Positions 46,396 through 59,450 of a stretch of DNA of 64,000 nucleotides are shown piece after piece. The notes beneath the pieces were generated by a model. It saw only the letters and a program-made list of their open reading frames with translations. It did no database searches and was not told the origin of the DNA. The first letter of the stretch is position 1, and each line of letters starts with the position of its first letter. The translations under genes were made by a program, and so were the position numbers. Source of the DNA: Ciona intestinalis (taxonomy: Eukaryota > Chordata > Ascidiacea > Phlebobranchia > Cionidae); contig NC_020173.2 of the NCBI RefSeq assembly GCF_000224145.3, positions 1,355,435-1,419,434 of the forward strand. Reading direction: 5' to 3'.

Positions 46396-49300
46396 TAAGT
46401 TCCAAATTTTTTCTGATACAAAGTTGCCGGTAACTGGTCCCAGATATCCTGTAGGGGGCGCTCTACAACAAGCATTGTTGAGTCGTCCATGATGTCACAA
46501 TGCAGTAACGGCTGTGAAAAAAATAATTATATTTGTAGTAAGACAAATGTATGATCCGTACATGGCTTATTAAGGCAATTTTGTGGGTCAAATCTGGCGT
46601 AAATCCAAGGTCCCTGGCAAGGACTTCAACCACATAGAATAAAAGGTGATTTTTGTGTCATGTGTAAAATTAGTTAATAGCCTTGTTTGTATAAGAGACA
46701 GATTGATACAGACTGATGACTAAAATAACAGACACAAATATCCTAAAATAAAACTAGTTTATATTATAATATCAAATAGACTGAGCCAAAAACCATGAAA
46801 AGTTAAAGATACACTGACTAAATACAAGCAACATACTAACCATGAATTGATGACAAAACCTGGACTTGTCTCCTCCTTTTTTCCTAGATGGCTGAATCAA
46901 ATCAAAATATTTTTTTTAAAACAATACAACAACAGCAACAAAAATCTATTTCAATTGAAAAAACGGCTTATGCAAAATTATATCATATATAATAATAATA
47001 ATAACTTTTATTTGTCTCTATGATTGGGGTAGTGAAGATTTAGAAATATTTTTAACGAAAAAGACAGGATATAGCGTCAAAACAACAGCTGTTAAAATAC
47101 GCTTACAGTTAAAATTTTTTAATTTCAATTGGAAAACAATAAGCGTGGTTGCCACACCTAGCAGACAAACCAGCCATTTATCTTTATTTATTTTAAAGTT
47201 TGTCTTCTAATAGAAACAAAAGTGTCGTAAAGATTTTCTCACCTTTTCTATAATGAACATGCCTTCTCTTGAAACACACATGATGATATCTTTGTCTGGT
47301 TCACATACATGTAATATGTTGTTCACCACAGCTATATTAGAGTGCTTTCGCATTACAGCTTTATGTATACGAGCAAGATATTTCTCTTTTGAATTGGCTG
47401 ATAATATACCACGAGTCCATGGTGTGTAGGCGGCTGATTTAATGCTGAATTCAAATATCTAGGAAAAAATAATGTCATGAGAAAAGGAAAAATAATGAAA
47501 AATATTAGGGTTTTAATAGAAATTGAAATATATATGTTTATTCTCAAATGGCGGGGCAAAGATAGATAAAATACGGTGTTCTGTTTTATACACCTCGTGT
47601 CAGCTCACAAGTTGCCACAAGTGCAAGTTTGTTTGATTATTTTTTGAGAGATTTTTTTGTTTTTTATGTATGACTGACATCTGACAATTTAGACAACCCA
47701 TTAGTGACCACTGAGTTGGAGAAATTGTTGTTAAGTGTCTTGCCCAAGGACACATATGCCCAAAAATTAGTAATTACTCTTCATAAAAGAAAAGTGTCAG
47801 TGCATATAAGGTATAAGAACCACACCGCTCAAAGTGAAAATTACCTGTAAGTCATCATACACTACGACCACATCGTTAGTTTTGGGATGAAAAGATATTG
47901 CAGTTGGTATTCGTGTGTATCGTGGTAGGGAACATACATGCTGAATAAAGAATATTGTTTTACTAAATAACAAACTATAAAATTTACTAAAAAAGGTCTG
48001 CGAGACAAAAAAATTCCATTCGGACACCAAAGGCCTTCACAAATGCTATAGTTTAAATAAATAGCAAGCTATTTGTATGCCACATATTGTTTATTTCAAT
48101 ATTATAGCAAAAAAAAGTGTTTAAAGTATGAAATATTAAAATCAATAATTGGCATGTGACATATTTTTTGTTTTAGTGTTTCAGCAAATAGATTGTTAAA
48201 AAATAGGAAATATATTAAAATCAATAATTGGCATGTAATTGTAAAATATTTTTTATTTCAGTGTTTTAGCAAAAAAAGGTTAAAAATATGAAATATATTA
48301 AAATTAATAATTACTGTCATGTTCTTTGCATTAAAAACGTCAACTTGTCCTTCCAAGTTAGCGACGGCAAAATGAGTTGAATCGTTCGATATGCTCAGTA
48401 ACAAAGTGGGAGAAGTGTAGCCTATTCAAATTTACAAATTTATAAAAAATTTAAATTTATAAAAATAATACATAAACTGAAAAAATTTTATTCAAAAATT
48501 TAACTGAATGTTGCATTTAAAGTTTTAGCTTGTGTTTTTTTTTAATTTATAAATTAAGAATTAGGTTTTGGTTCAAGAATTTGAAGTGAGGACATTAATA
48601 AAACGATATTATAGTACGATAAAGCAAGATGGGCCACCTTTTCATTCTATTTTTCCGTTCCATTTGGCAGTTAACAAACAACATTCAAGAAATTATAAAA
48701 CCGTATCCTCACAACTCCCAAAGACTGTTGTTAATTGTTCAAAACACGATCAGGATATTTGGATATTATGAGCTAAACGTGTCCGGTCTTCGCTCACTTA
48801 ATATATTAAAAAATGTGGTAAATGTTTTTTATTTACATTTTAGAGAATGGCTGTGTACAAGGTTGGCAGTATGGGCAGATGAGTCAAGTTTCGTGATCAT
48901 TACTTTGTGGTTTGTAGAAGCCGTGATCATGATATTGGAGTCCTGTGAAAATCTGATCACATGAGAAGGTGAAAGGCCACTGCAACGAACCTGAAAAAAT
49001 TTCAAGTTGATTTTTTTTTGTTATTTATTTAGGTTTTTTTTGAATGTATGTATATTACATGGATATAACACTGCATAATACATACAGTAGGGTGGGGGAA
49101 CATGGGACATCTTTTCATCTATTTTCTCGTCCAATTTGTTGGAAAACAAAGAACATTCAAAGAATTATAAAACCATAACCTCACAATTCCCATAGGCCAT
49201 TAGACTGTTGTTAACTGTTTAAAACACAATCAGAATATTTAGATATTATGTGGTAAAGATATCCCATCTTGCCCCATAGTTTTATACATCACATTTGTAG

Positions 49301-52300
49301 CTTGGCGCAATAAAGAAAACTTAAGCTACAGCATGTAAAAAGTTACTCTACCATAAAATAAACCAAATTATGATCTAAATTCCAGAACGTTTTAATTCAA
49401 ACTTTGGACATAAAACAACTCATATAAAATAGTTAAAGGTGGCTGTACAATCTGACATGCGAAGTCGTATGCAAACCCGTGTCCAATTCCGTATGCGGCA
49501 TCGAAATTCGGAAAAAACGGACGAATTTCGGAAACTGTGTACAGCCACCCTAAGTCGTTTTTGGTTTGCACTCTTAAAGTACAATAACTCCAAATGTTTC
49601 TTGATAAAGATTTTTGTCAATTATTGTTATCAAGCGGCTTTATCTTTATATCTAATGTTATGTCGAAAAAATATAGAATTACTTAGGGTATTTATCAATA
49701 CCTTTTGAACTTGTATGTTAGATTCCTCATGTTTATAAGTTAGGTGATAAAGTCTAAATGTTGAAGTTGTAGAGTAAGCAATCCAGTGACCACAGGATGA
49801 GATGGACGAACACTTTATGTGATCAACACTCTGTATAATGACAAAAAATTGAAACAGAAGTTAACATATTGGTAAACACATACACACACGGGAAAAATTC
49901 AATCTTAAATTTTATTTTTTAGCTTTCAATAAGAGTTTACTCTTAGAATATTAGAACTAAAAAAATAAAAATAAATTCTGGGAGTTGCACTGGTCACTTG
50001 AAAGGTTTTAATGGACTTTCTTGGTGTTGGGGTAATAGGCCAAATCTGGCCTAAATCCCAGGTCCTCACCCACATAGAATAAAATTAGAGTATCTAAAGC
50101 CCACAAAGGCAAAACTAACATTAAAAAGTGTACTGCAACTAAAACAAAGGGTAAAAGTCAACTAAAGCCAAAACAAATACATTTTCTCACCGAAGTTGGC
50201 ACTTTTAGCTGAACCATCTTTAAAGGTTGTTCTTCAAGTGGAAGTACCTTGGATTTGGTTTCTTGAAAAAAAATTCATTACATTACCTACCTCTTTGGGT
50301 AATTGGTGAATTAAATTGAAATTTGAATGCAATTTACTTTATCCTTGCGTGGCTGGAAAAAACAGTCGTTATAACACGGCCCACGGGTGTTCTGTTTCAT
50401 ACACCTCGCCAGCTTATAAGTTAACAGGTTTGTTACTTTTTGGGTGATTATTTTGGGGGGATTTTTTCTTTATTTTTTATGTATGACTGATAATTTAGAC
50501 AACCCATTAGCGATCCCTGGGTTAGAGCAATTGTCGTTAAGTGTCTTGCCCAAGTACAAATACGCCCACAATGGCAGCAGCAACGAGCCTTGATCCGATA
50601 ACCTCTAAGTAGAGGCAGGCGCGCTAACCAACTCTGCTAAGGCGCCTAACTTCTGGACTAAATCTCAAGTTCTCGAACAAGGACCTCACACATATAGAAT
50701 AAAACTAGTATAAATACCTGTATTATCAACAGAAGTTCCCATTTTCCAAACTTCTAAATAAGTTGAATATTGAAGTAAGACTAAGTTGGCAGCTTGAGCA
50801 ACGGATACAGTTTGATACTGGAAAAAAACAAACATTTTTTTACACTGGGTTTAGTGAAAACAATAACATAACATTGGCATGTGAGTATAACATACAAGTC
50901 TTAATTTGTAGCAGGCCTTCAGAGCTTATGCACAAGTCATAGGCTCATTGCTCATAGCATTTATACCTATACACAAAATCACCCATACAGATAGGGCATT
51001 AATACCTATATAAACAAATCAATTTACCATACTAATGAAAAACTGTTAGGGCCATTTTAAACATAGTATTATTTATTTAAAAAAATAAAAAATACAACTT
51101 ACAGATGGAAATGAGTAAATTCGTTTAAATTTATCTTTTTTTCTTGAAACAGAATTCACCATAAGATTGGTATCGACACCTGCAATGAAAAAAATGTTAT
51201 TTTTGCATTACAGTGAAAAAAATAATATTTACTGAAAAATAGAACTATGGATTTGTACAGCATGAATTTGAATGTAAAGTGATTCAAAAGAGTTTGTGTA
51301 GTTCAACAATATATCTACACCCCTTGTTTCAAATAAAGGTAATTCTATTTATAACCAAGATCAACATAAGTCAGCTTGGCACAACACAACTCACAAAGTT
51401 ACAATAATATCTCTTTGTCTCTTAGATTACACCATTGAAGATTGAGCTATGGATAATAACGGAAGAAATGACAGGCTGAAGCCACTATTCAAGTGAAAAA
51501 AACAAGAAAACCTAATTTTAGGAAAAAAAACAAGAGAAAAATCCAATTTTTGTTGGGAAACCAAGCGAAACAAGAAAACACGCAACAAATAGATAATATC
51601 TTTAAATTCAAGTGTCTAGTGAAGATAAAAGACCAATAACAAAATAAAACCAAAACCATGTCCATCAAAACAAGCTACTTACCCCCTGATACAATTAAGT
51701 CATTGACAAGCGCGAGAGAACGAACATCATGTGTGTGTTTCTGTAGCATGGGACCTTTCACCCACGAAGTGGGGTCCTCGGAGTTGGTTAATTTAAATGA
51801 CAACACTCTGGGGTCGACGCCCGCCGCATATATTGATGACTCCGTGGTGCCGCGGCATAAAGTTAACACGTCGGCACGATGGACATGAAGTGACTGAATG
51901 GCAGTTGTAATGTTTTAAATTTAAATTTAGCATAAGTATTTATAAAATCAGGTTCGACATTTTAAACCCTCAGCCAGAACTATTGTTAACAATATTGTTT
52001 GTTTTAGCTGTGTGTTTGGAACAATTTTTCTAAATCAGAGAAAAAATAAAAGTTAAATGATTATAAGATTCAGTATCGCCATGCAGTTGCACAAACTGCA
52101 TTTTTGTGTCAATAAGAGTAGGCTACTCCCATGAAACGATTGTAGCTATTTAAGTTATAACTTTAAATGAATTCGACGAATCTAACCCTGGTCTGATGTT
52201 CATATAGTTTAACGATTCTTGTTTAGTAAATACAGTAATGATCTGGTGCTATGAAAGGGTAACAAACACCACTTTTTGTGGTTAGACTTGATTTTTGTTT

Positions 52301-55300
52301 GTTACAGTTTTGTAGCACCAGATCAAAAATTAAGTTATACTGTCATATTTAAATAAACCTACTATTGCACTTACCTGTAGAAGCGTTCCATGCTTTCCAT
52401 TCCAAAACTGAATGCGCCCAAAAGAATCTCCACTTACTACGGTGTAATCACTAAAAGAAAAATGTAAGCGACTAAGCGTTGATGGGTCTTGGGTGTTAAT
52501 GTAATGGGCAAACTGTAGTAGACCATTTGTCTCCTAATGTGCTGCATTATAAGACCTCATCTTTACAAAATGAGGCACAAAACTTTGGAAATGTTTATAT
52601 AAAAACCCTGGTTTAAAGTACAGATTCCCTAATGTGCCTCGCTATATAAGCTCACCTTGGTAAAAAAAACACAAAAAGAATGTTTACCTGAGAACTAGAA
52701 CATCCCACACAATCGTTTCAACTTTCTTCATATCTCGTTCCAAAGTAATTCTTTGCACAGCGTGACCTGAATAAAAAAAACTTAAAATTGATGTAAAGAA
52801 AAAAAATGTGGATAATTTTATCATTTTTTAACGAAATTTTGTTCTGCTGCAAAAAATAAGTAGAACTGTTACTGCAAATAGTGGAAAAAGCATGTTCATA
52901 TTTAAGTATAGTCTTTTGACACTAGCAATCTAATCAAATAGAATTTAAAAATGGAAAAAATGGTTGCAACGGAACACAAATACACAGATACCACTATTAA
53001 AAAATTACCAAAAAAAAAACAAGAAAAATTATATTTTTTCGAGTACCAACCTGTTTTGATGCTCCACAGTCGAATTACATCCACGGAACCAGTTACGATG
53101 ACATCACCACTTTCATGCCACGCCATACACATAATACGACCTATAGTATAGTATATGTGTAACTTATTAATGAAATATATATAAAGAACTGAAATGCATT
53201 TTAGGTTAAACAACACATGCACTACAACCAGAAACTTCGGGTTTTTTGGTTCAGGGCTCACTGTTGGACAGGAGCTAATTTTATTTACATGTAAATAAGC
53301 CAAGCCATCAATAATCCATTTTAACTGTGGAAAGTTGTAGTTGTAAACTTGTAATATATATATTAATGTAAAAAAATCGGCTTAAAACTATCAGTAGCTT
53401 ATATAAAATTCACAATAAGCATTTTAAATAAAAATCAAATTAAAATTAGTTATGCTTGTACAATATAAATTTTATAAACAACAACAAAATGAAGAAAATA
53501 CCTTCTTGTTTGTCAAAAGAACGCTCGAATGAGAGACTTTTGTTTGAGGTTTCAAGCATTTTGATGCTACCATCCTCACATCCAGCCTGTGGGAATATAA
53601 AGTGTGTTCTTTTATGTTGAATTTCAACATTTAACTGTATCTTGTATATAACAGAAAGAGACCGACCGATATCAATTTTTGCACCAACACCAATATTTTT
53701 TGGTCTACCGATACTGATATTTTACCAACATTTGTCACTATAGCGATACATCGGTCGACCTTTACTAACAGGGGTATAAAAAGTATGAATGAATGAAAGT
53801 TATTTTGTCTTTAGGTGACGATAAAGAAGTACAAGAAAGTTTACAAAAGCGAAAAGCCAGTTATTAACAGTAAAACAACCGTAAATGCATGGTAGGCAGA
53901 ACTAGTTACAATGAAAAAGTTGTCGTTAATCATGTACCAAACATAGCTGACACAAGTAATGGCAAAGGGGTATGGTATAACCAGTGGCGCAGCCAGAAAA
54001 AAATTAGGGGGGGGGGGGTTTAATCAAGAAGTTAAAAAAAAATTTTTTTTATAATTTAAAAAAAAAATTCTTTTTGGTTTAAAAGGAGGGGGTCACGACC
54101 CCAGAAACCCCCCTGGCTGAGCCACTGGGTAAAACCATGCATGGGCACTAAACCTGGGGTAGCAGGCCCACCCTGGAATGTTACATTCTTCAGTATAAAT
54201 TATATCACAACAAAAATTATTATATCACAAAACTTGTTTCATAGGATTGTGTGTTTTAATTATTGCTGCCTGTTCTGTATTTATAAAAGTTTGACACATA
54301 TTACAAATACTCATGGGAAGTGACCATGAAACCAACGTTTTATATATTCTAACAATCAAAGTTATATTTATGTGTGTAGAATTTAATATTCAAAATGACT
54401 TACCGCAATGTGAGTATGTGTTGGAGAGAGACCTAAGCACCAAACTGCACCTCCAAAACTATCAACTAAAATCTAAAAAAAATAGAGTTTTAGTTTCTTA
54501 ATGGAATTATAAATTTCAAAACGCTTACACCACCTAGTACACACAGAATATACACTATAAATATTAAATAAAACAGTTTAGTAGGGCTTTCAAAACTGTT
54601 TGCAGAAAAAAAATACTAATTAGGCAAATAACAATACTTCATGAAAATATTGCCAAGTGTTTTATCAGTTTTTACTGTTACACTTACATACACAAACTCA
54701 AAAAATTCCTTTTATAGTGAGCTTAAAAGATTGATAACATACTACTATATACAACAAGAAGTAAAGGTAAATTGGCATATCTACTTTGACAGTTCCACTT
54801 GTAAGATCATACTCCACAACATTCCCATGGAGCCCCGCTGAAATCAATCGGTTTCCCAACCACAGAAGAGATTCTACGGAACCGTTCTCAGAACCAGGAA
54901 TCACCTTTAAATACATGACAGTTGTACATTTAACTGGAATCCATGTGTATTGGTTGCCAAGTTTGCAGAGTATAGTAGGTGCACAGGCAGCCCAAATTTG
55001 TTTACAAACTTCTGGGCTTTATTTATCCCAGGTAAGCCAATTAATTAAACTATGAAACAAATATCTATCCCAGAGTTGGCTCCCCCATGCAATATACATC
55101 AAAAAAACTTAGAATAAGTGTCAAATTAAAGCATTAGAGGTACAGCAACAATAAAAAATATTAAAATACAAGTATTTCAGTTTTGATCGCAGTTACCATT
55201 TTTTGAAACCAGCATTCTTCAGTGCACCAGATCTCAATGCTTCCATCTGAGCGTCCAACTGCTAGTTGTGAATTATCCGAAACTGCAATGCATTGTACAG

Positions 55301-55349
55301 CACGCGGGTTGTAGTTATACAAACGGAATCTATGCACTTTACATTCCAT
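46395..55349 (-). CDS. UTP4: UTP4 / cirhin, SSU-processome WD40 protein
   Basis: Nucleolar t-UTP subcomplex protein needed for early pre-18S rRNA transcription and processing. Exons (minus): 55349-55197, 54904-54785, 54472-54404, 53586-53502, 53140-53051, 52766-52688, 52450-52375, 51893-51683, 51179-51103, 50817-50718, 50261-50191, 49830-49702, 48990-48837, 48421-48315, 47940-47845, 47458-47243, 46891-46841 and 46511-46395. Every phase matches, giving 666 residues against 686 in human. The protein begins MECKVHRFRLYNYNPRAVQC, like the human start (KVHRxRFxNY). WD40 blades run throughout (AVGRSDGSIEIW, TGSVDVIRLW, VVSGDSFGRIQFW, KHTHDVRSLALVNDLIVSGG). It ends MLVVERPLQDIWDQLP then YQKKFGT, matching the family's KKFGT terminus. 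The promoter side faces the LINE- and transposon-rich gap. Confidence 0.97.
47575..47765 (-). mobile_element. SINE, 5'-truncated, in UTP4 intron 15
   Basis: Reverse-oriented body with cacctcgtgtcagctcacaa and cttgcccaaggacacat. Confidence 0.8.
48080..48315. repeat. Three tandem copies of an 80-bp unit in UTP4 intron 14
   Basis: The unit includes tttcagtgttttagcaaaaa and tattaaaatcaataattggc; the last copy ends at exon 14. Confidence 0.8.
48609..48801 (-). mobile_element. MITE family A in UTP4 intron 13
   Basis: Diverged ends; its right end lies 35 bp from the exon 13 donor. Confidence 0.7.
49084..49287 (-). mobile_element. MITE family A in UTP4 intron 12
   Basis: Well preserved left end; the right end is decayed. 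Confidence 0.8.
49435..49551. mobile_element. MITE family C, copy 2
   Basis: Same ends (AAAGGTGGCTGTACA) and the same interior (gcgaagtcgtatgcaaaccc) as copy 1. It lies in UTP4 intron 12, next to a family A MITE. Confidence 0.8.
50335..50650 (-). mobile_element. SINE, near full length, in UTP4 intron 10
   Basis: Includes the best-preserved tRNA-like head in the window (reverse complement begins GGCGCCTTAGCAGAGTTGGT). Confidence 0.85.
53982..54127. mobile_element. hAT-type MITE (CAGTGGCGCAGCCAG ends)
   Basis: 146 bp with 15-bp inverted ends CAGTGGCGCAGCCAG / CTGGCTGAGCCACTG and a homopolymer-rich middle. It is flanked by an 8-bp direct duplication with one mismatch (GGTATAAC at 53974, GGTAAAAC at 54128), which is the hAT signature. 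It lies in UTP4 intron 3. Confidence 0.85.
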
Positions 55350-55371
55350 GTTTAAACATTTGCATATAAGT

Positions 55372-55373
55372 CT
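55372..55373 (-). promoter_or_regulatory. Splice acceptor 22 bases before the UTP4 ATG
   Basis: tttggtttttcag is a strong acceptor with the exon starting at 55371. The short leader contains two upstream ATGs in a different frame from MECKVH, both ending at the same early stop, so they may lower translation. Confidence 0.5.
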
Positions 55374-55984
55374 GAAAAACCAAACTTAAATTCATTAAAA
55401 ATTACTGCTATGTACTTATATTGGCACTAGTGAAAAATCTTGTAAGGTTACAGATTAGGCTGGTCATCGCTGGTGGAAAGTGTTACAGGGAAAAGTGTTT
55501 ATTTGGGTTAGTGATAAACAAAAATACGCATGGGCAGGATTTTACCACCACCGAAGTATATTTTTAAATGTCTTAAGCATTATGTTTAATTTTACTATTA
55601 ATGTTACTCGATTTTATGCAGAATTTAATGGTAAACAGACAACAAAACGACACTTTCTAAGGTACTGCGTAAATAAATTGCGGGGTAAACAAAACTTAAC
55701 CGCTCAAATAAATACCATAACGACTTTATTTATAAATCTAACTGCTGATTGTTTCTGCTCAAAACAACTTATTTCTTATTACGTTTGTAGGGGTCAATCA
55801 CGGGTCAAGCTTTTACGCACATGGATTCATAGACATTTTATACAAGGGATTTATATAGGGACAGAAGGCTCGCAAATATATAGGTATATTATTTTTATAA
55901 TTTGTAGAGTACTAGTAAACAGTTTTGTTGCTGTTTGTGTTGTTTTTGCAGATTTACGTTTGAATATTTTTTGTAGCAGTGTTA

Positions 55985-56259
55985 CGCACGTATACAAATG
56001 TAACAGTTATAAACTACCTACAGCTCTGCTTCATTCCATCGCCCATAAACCATCACACATTACACGAATAACTAGAAGTCAAGCCAAATTCTCCATCCCC
56101 TATTGTGCCAAGACTACCTCCCAACAATCCATTAGATATATTGGTCCTAAACTTTGGTCTTCATTACCAATAGAAATCCGCAAAATGGCGACCTTAAAAA
56201 AATTTGTCTGTACTGTCAAACACCATATGTTTACAAACACTAACTTAAATACTGACTAA
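55985..56259 (+). pseudogene. C-terminal end of a non-LTR (LINE) reverse transcriptase ORF
   Basis: The frame encodes HNTR-like ITRSQAKFSIPYCAKTT, then SIRYIGPKLWSSLPIEIR, the typical last part of CR1/L2/RTE-type LINE polyproteins (R-Y-x-G-P-x-L-W-N-S-L-P). No catalytic RT motif is present, so this is a 5'-truncated dead copy. A 3' UTR-like stretch with a duplicated tgcatggtctgacttttact follows (56485-56535). The frame extends upstream to 55480, but that part shows no LINE similarity. Confidence 0.75.
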
Positions 56260-56775
56260 TACACTTACCATATTACCCTACTTAAACCGTTTTAGCCAAA
56301 CACACACTTTCATCCTTTCTTTTTTAATCTATAACCCTCTCTTCTATGAATAACCACTTTTTTTCCTATATAAATAACTAGGATGTAATTTACCACTATT
56401 TTTCTATTGTTGCACTTTATACTTTGATTTATTTTAAATTGACCACTGTGAAACACCATAATTCTCATTTTTTATTCTTTTTTGCATGGTCTGACTTTTA
56501 CTACTTTGCATGGTCTGACTTTTACTTTATTGATACAGCACTTACATTCACTGCCACCACATTTTGATGCACATTATTTCAGTGTTCAACATCGACATGA
56601 GTACTATTACTTGGCAAGCCGTTGGCACACTTGTGTTTTGTTTGTTTAATTTCCTAATTTCCCCTGTGCCGGCCCTAATAGAACTCTGTCCATCAAGCTA
56701 CTGTTTCCGTAGCTCACATTACTATTCTTATATACCACACATTCTGCATGTCACTCATTTTTGTTCATATTTTAA

Positions 56776-56825
56776 NNNNNNNNNNNNNNNNNNNNNNNNN
56801 NNNNNNNNNNNNNNNNNNNNNNNNN
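56776..56825. other. Assembly gap, 50 N
   Basis: Intergenic, just past the LINE fragment. Confidence 1.
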
Positions 56826-57395
56826 GTCATATAACTAATGAAACTTATAACGTATAGGATAAGTGATTGGTAAAGAATATATGTAAATACGCTTTGTACA
56901 ACCCCTGTACCATGTGTTTATTGGAAACTTACACTGGTTAACGTTGTCGCCGCTTAAAAACGTTTGTTTTCATGAATTTTGAAAAACCGTAATCACGCAG
57001 TAATTAGGTAATGTTAGAAGTTAATATTAATCATATGATGTTGAATTAAAAGTAATGTTTCAATTACGATTAGTGATAATAAGGTATAGGAGTAGTGCAT
57101 TTAATGTGTCCCCACTTAAATGGTTTGATACAGTCGTGAATCGTTGTGAGGATTTCTTATCTCACCAACACGTGCAGTCGTGCACTCCAAAAGTAAAACT
57201 CCCAATATCCCTCATTCCTAGACCTTATAGCCGCTGTTTCGACCTGTCAATAACGTGCTCAAAAAACAACAACAAGAACAAGTGTTCGACGAAAAAAGGT
57301 TCTATATGACCACTAACGTGCTCAATAATCTGTTGAGTTAGTTGATAGTCAATCGTTCGTTTAAACGAGGTACAGATACAAGTAAGCGTTGAGAT

Positions 57396-58625
57396 TAGAG
57401 CTGTGAATTTTCCCATTTTTTGTTTAACCGTTAACCGTTCAGTTTTAACCGGTTAACTGATACCAGTGTAATCCTAATAAAAGCGTCCTGTTTATCGCTT
57501 ATCTTTCGCAAATTTAAAGGCAGCTTTACGATATACGTATGGACTATGCTTGTAATACACGCGCAAAAGTTCTTAAGGTCAAAGTAATGCTTTCTTGTCT
57601 GTATTTAAAAATGTTTTAAAGCACCTGCCGGCTAAATAATAAACATGTGAATTGCAATTATGACGCAAATAATTTACGTGTGAATTGCTATTATGTCGTA
57701 ATTAATTGCCACGTCAAACAATCCGTATTATGATGCAATGAATCCACGTGTGAATGCCTGCTTTTCGTAATAAACATGCTGCTTGGCTGAGGGAAACATT
57801 CAAGTTGTATATTACGCCAATATAATGTTGCAAAACTAGTTACCCTGCGGTATTAACAATCAAGATTGACGACGTAATTGCAGTTGTAGGGCACGATCAA
57901 AGCAACAGCGTCGCTGCGCACTCTGTCTTATCACGAAGAACCAATGAACGAACGCGAACACGTGCATTTCGTGTAAATAAAACAGATATTGATTAAGGTG
58001 TATGCCCTATGACGTCATAGTTCGGTTAACGACTTTAAAGGGCCTAAACACACCCCAAATATACTTCGCTTTAATCGATAGAGTGTGTTTTTCTAATTCC
58101 AACGACACCTTACTTGTTTTAATCGGTTCTGTATAACCAAAGATATTCCAGCTCAAACACCGTGAAATTCAAAAAACTGATTTGAAAGTTGCGTGGCGAA
58201 AAATTTGAGAAGTGTACTACCCACGTGACAAACACGTCACAAAATTGTTGGAGCGTGGCCGCTCTCATTCAGAAAGGCGAGAGGCAGTGTTTTCAGCGAA
58301 AAACGAGAAAACAAAAAAAAACGCAAAAAAGCACAAAAAAACGCAGGTTTCGCTTTTCGAATGAATCAGTCACGTGACTGGTACGTTCCTACGTCACAAT
58401 CACGGAGCTCGTAGTAAAAAAAAGATAGCTCTAGAGATCACTGTTTGAGGACGAATATCTCCGCCTATACTGGACCAATTTTAATAAGCAAGTATTTTTG
58501 GAATCAATAAAACGGTCGCTTTATGAATTTACCATAAAAAATAAAAGTGACGTGGGGTGTGTTTAGGCCCTTTAACTTTCCGTTAGCGGTTGATTCGGTT
58601 AACCGTTAACTTTTTCACAGCCCTA
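57396..58625. mobile_element. hAT-like element, 1.2 kb, containing a second element
   Basis: Inverted ends TAGAGCTGTGAATTTTCCC and (from the right) TAGGGCTGTGAAAAAGTTAA, with GTTAACGG repeats just inside both. It is flanked by the 8-bp duplication GTTGAGAT (57388-57395) / GTTGAGAG (58626-58633), 7 of 8 matching. No transposase frame was found, so it is non-autonomous. It carries the inner element described next. Confidence 0.8.
58035..58575. mobile_element. Inner element with TTAA-flanked inverted ends
   Basis: Inverted ends TTAAAGGGCCTAAACACACC on both sides, with TTAA at the outer edge of each, as expected for a TTAA-specific (piggyBac-like) insertion of about 530 bp. It contains several CACGTGAC and ACGTCAC motifs and a Lys-rich open frame that looks fortuitous. 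Confidence 0.7.
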
Positions 58626-58677
58626 GTTGAGAGTAACTACTATTTGTGACCACCACCTATATACATATATATTACAG

Positions 58678-58706
58678 CATAGTACACTAACTGTTAGTGT
58701 ACTATG
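58678..58706. repeat. Near-perfect 29-bp palindrome
   Basis: Arms CATAGTACACTAA and TTAGTGTACTATG around a 3-base centre, 45 bp outside the hAT-like element. Confidence 0.9.
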
Positions 58707-59169
58707 ATTACAGTATTAATCAACAACAACAAAGTTATGGTGATCTTCAGTGTTTTAACGCAATACCGACGCAACGTCGCGCAAAAAACAACAACATACA
58801 AACAACCATGTTAGGTTTAAAAACAACTCAACAAATTTGCATTAAATACAAGTGTGTTAGTATTACTCGTTAATACAATAGGAGCTTGCGCACAGTCTCG
58901 TGACAGTTATGAAAACAGTTTTCGTTCTCCACTTTCAGAAACGTTTGATCTGATGACGCGCATTCGCACTCATGTGTGATAACGAACGAAGTGGATTGCT
59001 GTATATTAACTCATGGCTACCGGAAACTAACAACATACTAGCTACCAGCGACGCCCCCACATACCAGGTACCAGCTACGCGCCCAGCCAGTGCAGTCACC
59101 AACGGCTGTATACTGCAATTGACAAACTGTTATCCGGCCTTTTCCTGCTTATTTTTTGGGTGAAATGCG

Positions 59170-59450
59170 TGTCTGTATGGAAGTACAATCGTTATAACAT
59201 CGTTGTGCTGTTTCATACATCGATGCCCATTGTTACGGTTTACCGCATACGTTGTGGGAATTACCATTACTTTTTATCACTGGGCTGGAACATTCGTGGT
59301 TAGGTTTCTTGTCCATAGACGCATACACACATATTAGTAGCAACGTCGAGCCTTGAATCTATACCTACTGGGATAGAACCGGGCGCTTTAACCTGCGCTG
59401 GACAATAATGGGCAGCGATCAGTTTCATCCGTGACAAAGGCGCCTACGCA
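59170..59450 (-). mobile_element. SINE upstream of the galactosyltransferase gene
   Basis: Diverged but full-length arrangement. Confidence 0.7.

Noticed and set aside
55480..55984. 5' two-thirds of a 259-codon plus-strand frame
   Set aside because: Only the last 90 or so residues look like a LINE protein; the upstream part has no similarity and overlaps the UTP4 promoter side.
58189..58377. Lys-rich 62-codon frame inside the TTAA element
   Set aside because: Composed largely of A-rich simple sequence; no transposase motif.
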